Of a DNA stretch of 64,000 nucleotides, positions 61,058 to 64,000 are shown in pieces. The notes under the pieces are model-generated. The model was not told the origin of the DNA. It ran no database searches and saw only the letters and a program-made list of their open reading frames with translations. Made by a program: the position numbers and the translations under genes. Within the stretch, counting starts at the first letter, position 1. Each line of letters opens with the position of its first letter. The DNA is from Diphasiastrum complanatum (taxonomy: Eukaryota > Streptophyta > Lycopodiopsida > Lycopodiales > Lycopodiaceae), in contig CM055098.1 of assembly GCA_029204225.1 (NCBI GenBank), positions 2,475,106 to 2,539,105 of the forward strand, written 5' to 3'.

Positions 61058-63216
61058 GAATTCTGTCTCAAAACTCTGATATCAAATGCTACAAGCCTTT
61101 TCCCTGAAGCTCGTCTTTTAAAGCTAGTCAATGATGAGAATGAGTTGCTCCGCAGCTTATGAATTCGTTTGTTTGCCTAGCTTCCACTCAAGACCTTGGG
61201 TCATAGAACCATTTGATGAGGCCGAACACAGGTTGTCTGTGTCTCTTTTCCATCCCGCCCATTCTGTTTTGATAAACACAATCAGATCAACCATTCTAGA
61301 TTCTGCCCTTGAAACCTTCACAGGGCTTTTATCAGACAAGATGAAGTTCAAGTAATAGACATTGCTGTCTGGTAAAAGGTTGTTTCAGCAGAAAGTTTCT
61401 GGGTTCTGAACAATTTTCTTGGAGGTTTGTGCTCGTTATAATTTCTACGTTCTCTTGAGTTCCTAACCAGAATGTCATTGAATTTGTCAAAACGAAATGT
61501 CGTGGAATCAGAAGTTGTTATTGTGGGTACCTTGCTCGAAGCTTGGCTTGCATGGAAACAGGGTGTGGATATGTTTTATTCCTAGTTTACAAGAAATTGT
61601 CTAGACTGGGGCCAGTATGGTGGTACTTCAATTTCTACTCACTCTGGTACCAACTTCTAGATGGACTCATATCAAATCATCAAATTTACAAAGATTCAAA
61701 CAAAGATAAAGAATCATGTGGCACATTTTTTTCTCTGATGCGAACATTGTTTTTCCAGATTTTCAATGGTCTGTTGACTCTAACTCTTCTGCATCCAAGC
61801 CGAAATTTGTGGTAGTCAGTTCCTCCAACCTTTCAGTGCATGGTTGGTTTATGAGCTATAGTTCCCCAAGTGCAGTATAACACACAGTGAACAAGTGAAC
61901 AAACAGACCAGTGATCAAAAGGTGTACCATGCCATATACTCTGGAATTTGTTTTGATTTGCTGTAGGGCCTTAAAGCTTCTTCATATGGATCTTTCATCA
62001 CCTAGTTATAGTTGCATATATATCATTGTATTAAGGTTTCACCTAGTTGCATATATATCATCGTATTAAGGTTTCACCTTGTTACCCATATCATCTCTTA
62101 CTCTATGGTGGCTTGAGATGGGTTTAGGATTAGGCATTTGTCACAAGATAGGGTTTGCATGATCCCCTGCAAGTACAAGTTAATCTCGTTTTGCCACTTT
62201 GACTCATTTTTCCTTTGACTTCTCATATCTACTGCAATGCTTGCAGTTTTATACCTTTCTGGAGACGACTTTGGTAGCACTTTCTCTGCTACCACATTTC
62301 ATCGCTTTCTTCAGTGATGTGGAAGACAATGCCAGCACTCCTGGGAGTCTTGCTACAACTTTCCTTGGCTTCGGTTCGTATTTTTCTTATTTTGCCGGTT
62401 TCTGCTGAAAAATACTTGGCATTCTCTGAGTAGCACTCCCCTATTTCAGCCTATATGTTGTTTGACTTCCGTTGGTATAATTTACAATGTATTATTGATG
62501 GGTTCTTCCATGCATTGCTGGATTTACACCTTGAAGTTGTCAATTAGAATTTAGGTAACTTAGTGCTGTCATTTCTGCGATTGCTAATGGGATTGTCACT
62601 TAGGTAACTGACATAGTGCTATCATTTCTGTGGTTGCTGACAGTGCTAGACTTGGCTTTTGCTCTAAGTGTGCTTGGCTTCCTTATCATGCACGTTTCCT
62701 TAGTTTCAGGCAACACGACTACCATTGAGGTATATACTTGCTTTCAATTATCATCTTTGCTTCTTTTATGTTCAAATTATCGAGAACAAACTAGCTCAGT
62801 GTGCTCTATTGGGCCTTCTGTTCAGGCTTATGAGAAGAAAGCATCCACAAGATGGCAATATGACTTGGGTCGATGGAGGAATTTTGAACAGGTTCTTTTT
62901 AGAACGATGTGTTCCTTCTGTCATGAAATTTGCTGGAGCTTCCTAGTATCATGACTAGTAAACTAACATGCTTTTATGTTTGAAGATCTTGTCTTTGCAT
63001 CAAATAAGATCTTTGAGTATCAACGTGCAATCACATTCATTTCATTTGATATACTACTAAGTTTCTAATTCTCTTATTTGTCTTTCCAAGGTTTTTGGAA
63101 CTCGAAGATCCCACTGGCTGCTGCCGACATATGCTGAGGAAGATGTGAGAAGAATGCCATCCCTAAGGGGCTTAGACTATCCTGTCAGAGCTGGTATAGA
63201 GGGTTCAGAAATTTAA
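30766..63216 (+). CDS. PAT14: DHHC-type protein S-acyltransferase (7 exons, 304 aa)
   Basis: Membrane enzyme that transfers palmitate from acyl-CoA to cysteines of target proteins through an acyl-cysteine intermediate. Seven exons join in frame with GT-AG introns: 30766-30954, 46659-46887, 56573-56664, 62247-62373, 62644-62729, 62826-62891, 63091-63216. The product has four membrane segments (about residues 11-35, 52-76, 168-192 and 207-232), a DPG motif (78-80) and a cysteine-rich domain from C123-x2-C126 through H136-C137 and C140 to D148-H149-H150-C151 and C157, with C151 catalytic. The T-T-x-E motif is at 238-241 and a conserved tail ends at 304. The length and motif order match Arabidopsis PAT13/PAT14; I take the closest name as PAT14-like. 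The start is the first in-frame ATG, giving the conserved N-terminus MAWNVFKFC. Introns 1-3 are 15,704, 9,685 and 5,582 bases and full of transposons; introns 4-6 are 270, 96 and 199. No lesion was seen, so the gene is probably expressed despite spanning 32 kb. Confidence 0.93.
31107..31155 (+). repeat. (GA)n microsatellite
   Basis: About 49 bases of GA dinucleotides in intron 1, about 150 bases after the exon 1 donor and just outside the outer hAT fragment. Confidence 0.95.
31260..31938 (-). pseudogene. outer hAT distal exons
   Basis: Exon 31938-31633 ([40 protein letters not shown]) and exon 31478 to about 31260 ([29 protein letters not shown]), separated by a 154-base intron. Both align with the inner transposase. 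The dimerisation domain that should follow is absent. Confidence 0.75.
32149..32396 (-). pseudogene. outer hAT exon interrupted by the inner hAT
   Basis: Reads [11 protein letters not shown], a TAG stop, then [20 protein letters not shown] and [19 protein letters not shown], and ends at a GTATGC donor. Its first two codons (GTGGTC) and splice acceptor lie on the far side of the inner element at 37487-37495. The insertion therefore fell exactly at the start of this exon. Confidence 0.8.
32397..32404. repeat. target site duplication, left
   Basis: GACCACCT, identical to 37487-37494. On the minus strand it is the splice acceptor and first codons of an exon in the outer hAT. Confidence 0.92.
32405..32485. 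repeat. inner hAT left terminus with nested palindromes
   Basis: After CATAGAA come overlapping perfect palindromes: CCCACGGTTC with GAACCGTGGG (3-base loop), GGTTCCCAGAACC with GGTTCTGGGAACC (3-base loop), and CCACGGTTC with GAACCGTGG. They are probably transposase-binding repeats (inference from hAT biology). Confidence 0.75.
32952..36956 (+). pseudogene. inner hAT transposase, BED finger, long C-terminal extension
   Basis: Exons 32952-34855, 34971-35313 and 35411-36956 join through GTATGG and GTATTC donors and CAG/TAG acceptors. Domains in order: BED zinc finger (C33-x2-C36, H50), a Pro-rich linker, hAT catalytic core (SDGWSD with D390; VVTDN with D453; CAAH 477-480), [19 protein letters not shown], and a dimerisation domain ([40 protein letters not shown]). 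Then comes an unusual tail of about 400 residues: a D/E-rich stretch, a Pro/Ala/His-rich stretch and an AT-hook-like [13 protein letters not shown] with further RG repeats, ending in an acidic tip. Two lesions: a TAG at 33558-33560 in an otherwise open exon, and one surplus base near 35710 before the tail. The exon lengths then sum to a whole number of codons. The ancestral protein would be about 1,260 residues, much longer than a usual hAT transposase. Confidence 0.85.
37385..37486. repeat. inner hAT right terminus with palindromes
   Basis: Contains GTACGGTTC with GAACCGTAC (3-base loop) and the perfect palindrome GAACCGTTAACGGTTC, ending TTCTATG. It uses the same ACGGTTC core as the left end. 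Confidence 0.75.
37487..37494. repeat. target site duplication, right
   Basis: GACCACCT, identical to 32397-32404. Confidence 0.92.
37756..37951 (-). pseudogene. outer hAT catalytic exon
   Basis: Between a CAACTAG acceptor and a GTATAT donor. Reads [20 protein letters not shown] and [13 protein letters not shown], the hAT region holding the first catalytic Asp (SDGW). Confidence 0.8.
38302..38810 (-). pseudogene. outer hAT central exon
   Basis: Acceptor CAG before ATCGAG. Encodes a proline/serine-rich linker, then [20 protein letters not shown] and [11 protein letters not shown], aligned with [20 protein letters not shown] and [10 protein letters not shown] of the inner transposase. The junction to the next exon is one base out of phase. 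Confidence 0.75.
38982..39230 (-). pseudogene. outer hAT exon with BED zinc finger
   Basis: The ATG is complementary to 39228-39230, in a good context (CCACCATGCC). The frame shifts by one base within a few codons and then reads [20 protein letters not shown], a BED-type DNA-binding finger. The exon ends at a GTAAAC donor. Confidence 0.75.
39245..40020. repeat. (CT)n/(CA)n microsatellite cluster
   Basis: Almost pure dinucleotide DNA in several blocks: (CT) at about 39256-39279, (CA)-rich at 39496-39770, (CT) 39778-39807, (CA) 39807-39871 and (CT) 39959-40019 after a C tract. Between 39300 and 39450 the phrase CTAACTTCTAAGTTCTAA recurs. The long frames of His-Thr or Ser-Leu repeats across this region are translation artefacts. 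Confidence 0.92.
40067..40167. repeat. GGTTCGAAC cluster, probable hAT terminus
   Basis: Five or more GGTTCGAAC-type sites, several palindromic (CGGTTCGAACCG). It ends GCAACCTTG, whose complement CAAGGTTGCA resembles hAT terminal repeats. By position it is the likely right end of the outer minus-strand hAT. The matching left end was not found. Confidence 0.5.
40500..40875 (+). pseudogene. third hAT transposase fragment
   Basis: Plus-strand words [11 protein letters not shown] (about 40540) and [37 protein letters not shown] (about 40695-40810) align with [20 protein letters not shown] and [14 protein letters not shown] of the two hATs nearby. The SDGW catalytic stretch between them is destroyed and reading frames shift. 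It is a short relic of the same family. Confidence 0.7.
40880..42440 (-). pseudogene. Ty3/gypsy RT-RNase H fragment, internally deleted, holding a MITE
   Basis: The minus strand reads RT start [37 protein letters not shown] (42377-41994). The catalytic RT middle is missing, then an RT thumb remnant follows (41740-41990), then RNase H with [34 protein letters not shown] and [16 protein letters not shown] (41740-41408). The tail carries a degenerate ANALSR block near 41040. A 188-bp MITE splits the tail at 41062-41249. Confidence 0.8.
41062..41249. mobile_element. 188-bp hAT-type MITE with perfect 8-bp TSD
   Basis: Flanked by exact TTCGACGT duplications at 41054-41061 and 41250-41257. The ends CATAGTTGCACG and (complement) CAAGGTTACAAG are imperfect inverted repeats. 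The interior is non-coding, with GGTTCGAAC motifs and an A-tract/T-tract foldback. The 8-base duplication and end sequence fit the hAT superfamily. Removing it and one TSD rejoins the gypsy sequence cleanly. Confidence 0.88.
42441..43689. other. intron 1 sequence, no gene seen
   Basis: No coding region recognised. Around 42640 and 42700-42900 the sequence is more GC-rich, with frames that look like chance. Confidence 0.35.
43698..44414. mobile_element. 717-bp hAT-like non-autonomous element
   Basis: The ends CATAATTGCAC (43698) and GTGCAACTATG (to 44414) are inverted repeats with one mismatch over 11. Flanks GTTAAAAA (43690-43697) and GTTTAAAG (44415-44422) match at 6 of 8 bases, like a decayed 8-bp duplication. 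Subterminal regions carry many AACGCGTTTCTGA-type repeats on both sides. There is no transposase. The middle (43925-44075) holds GC-rich hairpins. Confidence 0.65.
43925..44075. repeat. GC-rich hairpin array
   Basis: Two copies of GGGGGGCGGTAGCCCCCC (7-bp stem, 4-base loop) and one GGGGGGCAACGCCCCCC (7-bp stem, 3-base loop) follow in tandem, spaced about 30-60 bases apart. A fourth GC-rich segment follows. Base composition contrasts sharply with the AT-rich surroundings, so this part probably came from elsewhere before the element spread. Confidence 0.8.
44423..46658. other. last part of intron 1, no gene seen
   Basis: AT-rich intron sequence to the TTGCAG acceptor before exon 2. A 102-codon plus-strand frame at 45161-45469 has no recognisable features and I regard it as chance. 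Confidence 0.4.
46659..46887 (+). CDS. PAT14: DHHC gene exon 2
   Basis: Acceptor TTGCAG, donor GTAAGT, 229 bases. Completes the second membrane segment ([13 protein letters not shown]), then TDPGG, an acidic linker, and the first half of the cysteine-rich domain ([18 protein letters not shown]). Ends in a split Cys codon (T|GT). Confidence 0.93.
46888..48500. other. intron 2, first part, no gene seen
   Basis: AT-rich intron sequence from the GTAAGT donor to the edge of the gypsy element. No genes or clear repeats. Confidence 0.4.
48505..49474 (+). pseudogene. gypsy gag end and protease
   Basis: Zinc knuckle [14 protein letters not shown] at about 48717-48758 (C-x2-C-x4-H-x4-C). The protease region 48884-49171 has [20 protein letters not shown], with D-D-G in place of the usual D-S/T-G. 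A TAG at 49169-49171 interrupts it before [13 protein letters not shown], the conserved flap/linker. Stops lie between knuckle and protease. Confidence 0.85.
49475..50291 (+). pseudogene. gypsy reverse transcriptase
   Basis: After a frame change near 49470, the RT runs from [13 protein letters not shown] through [20 protein letters not shown] and [15 protein letters not shown] to [12 protein letters not shown]. The catalytic FLDD box is intact. The open part is 49671-50291. It ends in a stop at [12 protein letters not shown], where the frame shifts into RNase H. Confidence 0.88.
50292..50979 (+). pseudogene. gypsy RNase H and connection
   Basis: Frame fragments include [34 protein letters not shown], a stop, and then, in another frame, [19 protein letters not shown] (50578-50979). 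A stop at about 50458 and at least two shifts inactivate it. Confidence 0.85.
51170..52108 (+). pseudogene. gypsy integrase (long open frame)
   Basis: 312 codons with the zinc-binding pair CQKCQ, D in [13 protein letters not shown] in [10 protein letters not shown] and E in [16 protein letters not shown], so the D-D-E triad is present. The C-terminal block [20 protein letters not shown] follows. It ends in TGA before the chromodomain. It is the best-preserved domain of this element. Confidence 0.88.
52163..52357 (+). pseudogene. gypsy chromodomain
   Basis: Plus-strand frame with [20 protein letters not shown], a chromodomain of the chromovirus type used to steer integration towards chromatin. 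It is separated from the integrase by a stop and frame change. Confidence 0.8.
52369..52725 (+). repeat. gypsy 3' LTR
   Basis: Starts TGTTACGAGC after the purine tract and has a TATAGAG box near 52662. GC-richer than the intron around it. The end is approximate, as no 5' LTR exists for comparison. Confidence 0.55.
53119..53210 (+). repeat. (GA)n microsatellite
   Basis: About 92 bases of uninterrupted GA in intron 2. Confidence 0.95.
53530..54210 (+). repeat. 361-bp tandem duplication
   Basis: Copy 1 starts AGGAATACAGTCCACAG at 53530, copy 2 at 53891. They stay aligned through GATTCGGGTATCGT, AAACGGGATCCGTTT and CGGCCAGTGGACAACCTCGA to GGGAACTGAAAACA / GGGACCTGAAAACT. They differ by scattered substitutions and small indels. 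The unit is GC-richer than the intron and has no coding frame conserved between copies. Confidence 0.88.
54211..56572. other. intron 2, last part, no gene seen
   Basis: No coding region. A 14-base G run at about 54827-54840 and long T runs at 54870-54905 are the only notable features. A short GTCCGCGTCCGCGTCC repeat lies near 54950. Ends at the TTGCAG acceptor of exon 3. Confidence 0.4.
56573..56664 (+). CDS. PAT14: DHHC gene exon 3 (catalytic DHHC)
   Basis: 92 bases, acceptor TTGCAG, donor GTAAGA. Encodes [19 protein letters not shown] and NYKAFLLFL: the catalytic Asp-His-His-Cys and the N-x3-F motif. It is too short to be found by length-based ORF searches and is the exon that proves the family. 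Confidence 0.94.
56665..57231. other. intron 3, first part
   Basis: Intron sequence after the GTAAGA donor; no gene or element recognised. Confidence 0.4.
57232..58087 (-). pseudogene. Ty3/gypsy integrase fragment, altered catalytic Glu
   Basis: The minus strand reads [20 protein letters not shown] (58087-57872) and, after a break at about 57880, [20 protein letters not shown] through [20 protein letters not shown] to VHPVFHVS (57810-57232). The position of the catalytic glutamate (QTERVN in the copies at 16 and 51.6 kb) is lysine here (QTKRVN), so the enzyme would be dead even without the frame break. The copy is closely related to the 16-kb fragment. Confidence 0.85.
58121..58220 (+). repeat. 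50-bp tandem duplication
   Basis: Two 50-base copies (58121-58170, 58171-58220), starting CAGCTTCTGGGACCCAT and CAGCTCCTGGGATCCAT. Each contains a short internal palindrome (CTCCTGG..CCGGGAG). It lies at the junction between two oppositely oriented gypsy fragments. Confidence 0.8.
58500..59097 (+). pseudogene. gypsy RT fragment
   Basis: Open to the TAG at 59095-59097. The catalytic YFDD box ([10 protein letters not shown]) is intact, but the N-terminal palm is missing: the sequence before about 58490 does not align with RT and looks like an unrelated insertion or junction. Ends in the RNase H start ([18 protein letters not shown]). Confidence 0.85.
59779..60160 (+). pseudogene. gypsy integrase C-terminal fragment
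   Basis: Open frame with [40 protein letters not shown] and [16 protein letters not shown], the integrase tail of this family. The catalytic core is absent. Downstream the frame runs on into non-homologous sequence up to the LTR. Confidence 0.82.
60446..61075 (+). repeat. gypsy 3' LTR
   Basis: Starts TGTTCTTTATAG right after the purine tract ATTGGGGGCAATG. Has a TTTATAGG promoter box at about 60771, a leader-like stretch and a (CT)n tract at 61024-61054. The same purine tract and start are seen at 7757-7775. The right end is approximate. Confidence 0.6.
61076..62246. other. intron 3, last part, no gene seen
   Basis: No coding region. A direct repeat of about 45 bases (CACCTAGTTGCATATATATC and following TAAGGTTTCACC) occurs at 62040-62085 relative to 61998-62044. 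Ends at the TTGCAG acceptor of exon 4. Confidence 0.45.
62247..62373 (+). CDS. PAT14: DHHC gene exon 4
   Basis: 127 bases from TTGCAG to a GTTCGT donor, ending one base into a Val codon. Encodes [12 protein letters not shown] (third membrane segment), PHFIAFFSD and the lumenal loop [12 protein letters not shown]. Confidence 0.92.
62644..62729 (+). CDS. PAT14: DHHC gene exon 5
   Basis: 86 bases, acceptor CAG, donor GTATAT. Encodes [20 protein letters not shown] (fourth membrane segment) and SGNTTTIE, which contains the T-T-x-E motif. Confidence 0.92.
62826..62891 (+). CDS. PAT14: DHHC gene exon 6
   Basis: 22 codons between TTCAG and [26 protein letters not shown] plus EQ, the conserved cytosolic stretch after the last membrane segment. 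GTTC donors in introns 4 and 6 are less usual but fit the conserved protein exactly. Confidence 0.9.
63091..63216 (+). CDS. PAT14: DHHC gene exon 7 and stop
   Basis: 41 codons and TAA at 63214-63216. Encodes [20 protein letters not shown] and [13 protein letters not shown], the C-terminal tail typical of this subfamily (the Y/W-L-x-P and RRMP blocks). Confidence 0.92.
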   Translation, partial: VFGTRRSHWLLPTYAEEDVRRMPSLRGLDYPVRAGIEGSEI

Positions 63217-64000
63217 TCAAAGTATGTAGTAATCTCCACATTGATGAACTGAGTGTTGTCCAGTTTGGCTGTTCTGTATCAGATTTCAGCGAAACCATTC
63301 AGAAAAGCTGGTTCGCATGAAGCTATTTGTGTACATTTGCTTTTCATTTTTCAATCAGCTCAAATGACTTCTGTGGGCATAAGTCTAGTCCTCTCAAGTT
63401 ATATTTTTGAAAAGTTACGAATGAATCTGAATCAAGGTGCCTCTTTTTCTTTTACGGAAAAGTCCTTATGTGCACGGCCATCTTCATGACCTTGATACCC
63501 ATCCTGTCAGGTTATTACAAGGCTTGGTTATAGCTTCTAGTTGATAATTGCTATGTTGATTTCAGTAGCATTTCATGATAGGGCGTGCATATATGATAAA
63601 GAGAGGTGGAAGCACATTCTTCTTCCACACTATGATATATTTTGAATGCTTTTGTTTCATGCTAACTTCTGTTGTGGCATAGGAGGTTAATTCTGGGCAT
63701 AGACACTCAGTCACAACTCTTGATATCATTTAAATCAGCTACTTCACAAATTTATTATTTCTTAAGCAGCTCAGAACTTTGTTTTATCTTCCTCAAGACT
63801 GTAAGTCTTGATTCTCTTTGTCTGGAAGTGTCATTGCACTCATGCATACTCATTCTGGAAGAAACTTACCTTTGTTGTGAAGGTAAATAAGACGTCAAAC
63901 TGTCAAACATGTTTCTAAGGAAATCTCCGCAATGCATGACCAGGTATGTTCAAGAGTTCATTAGTAATGGATTAAAGAGTATTTGGTTGTTCTAACATCT
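63217..64000. other. 3' UTR and downstream flank of DHHC gene
   Basis: Sequence after the TAA. It should contain the 3' UTR and polyadenylation site. No canonical signal stands out enough to call, and no further gene is recognised before the window ends. Confidence 0.4.

Larger units (their letters stand above)
58480..61075 (+). mobile_element. Ty3/gypsy fragment: RT, RNase H, integrase tail, LTR
   Basis: The plus strand has RT from [19 protein letters not shown] through [12 protein letters not shown] to the thumb (58500-58920), RNase H with [20 protein letters not shown] and [13 protein letters not shown] (59100-59420), then a gap where the integrase core is deleted or unreadable (59440-59780), an integrase tail (59779-60160) and an LTR (from 60446). 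Stops at 59095-59097 and 59268-59270. Of the same family as the relic at 6.2-8.6 kb. Confidence 0.88.

Overview
The window is nuclear DNA of a land plant with a large genome. The evidence is: two plant-type genes split by GT-AG introns, introns up to 15.7 kb long packed with decayed transposons, Ty3/gypsy chromodomain elements, Ty1/copia, LINE and hAT elements, and long (GA)n and (CA)n microsatellites. Introns this long are commonest in gymnosperms and ferns; I infer a large-genome vascular plant and cannot name the species.

Two host genes can be supported. (1) A plus-strand DHHC-type protein S-acyltransferase (palmitoyltransferase), CDS 30766-63216, 7 exons and 304 codons, intact by every test I can make by eye. 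It resembles Arabidopsis PAT13/PAT14. Introns 1-3 (15.7, 9.7 and 5.6 kb) hold most of the mobile DNA in the right half. (2) The 5' part of a minus-strand gene, exons at 14288-14497 and 13625-13722, coding for a membrane anchor followed by the start of a C2 domain. It best fits a BAGP1-like C2/GRAM protein. Its later exons are not seen; either they lie beyond the left edge or the gene is truncated. The two genes are divergent, about 16 kb apart.

Layout. 0.5-3.0 kb: minus-strand copia relic. 4.2-5 kb: end of a chromodomain gypsy plus LTR start. 6.2-10.2 kb: decayed gypsy RNase H/integrase, LTR, then gag/protease. 11-12.7 kb: minisatellite, gypsy tail and a 70-bp tandem duplication. 13.6-14.5 kb: BAGP1-like exons. 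15.4-19.1 kb: LINE reverse transcriptase, gypsy integrase, hairpin, gypsy chromodomain and gag fragments. 20.7-22.1 kb: about 0.55-kb diverged tandem repeats. 24.6-28.15 kb: an unusual Penelope/telomerase-like reverse transcriptase flanked by 1-kb direct repeats that each end in a GA tract. 28.5-29.3 kb: isolated LTR with an exact initiator-Met-tRNA primer site. 30.8-63.2 kb: DHHC gene. Its intron 1 contains one hAT transposon (minus strand, multi-exon, decayed) split by a second, 5,082-bp hAT (32405-37486, plus strand) with an exact 8-bp target duplication; then a third hAT scrap, a minus-strand gypsy fragment split by a 188-bp hAT-type MITE with a perfect 8-bp duplication, and a 717-bp hAT-like non-autonomous element holding GC-rich hairpins. 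Intron 2 holds a 5'-truncated gypsy element running from gag to 3' LTR and a 361-bp tandem duplication. Intron 3 holds two gypsy fragments in opposite orientations.

The mobile elements are nearly all inactive: I see nonsense codons, frameshifts, altered catalytic residues and internal deletions. The inner hAT is the best preserved, with one nonsense codon and one extra base in an otherwise continuous three-exon transposase. The most unusual objects are the Penelope/telomerase-like element with pseudo-LTRs and the hAT transposase carrying a roughly 400-residue C-terminal extension with AT-hook-like sequences.
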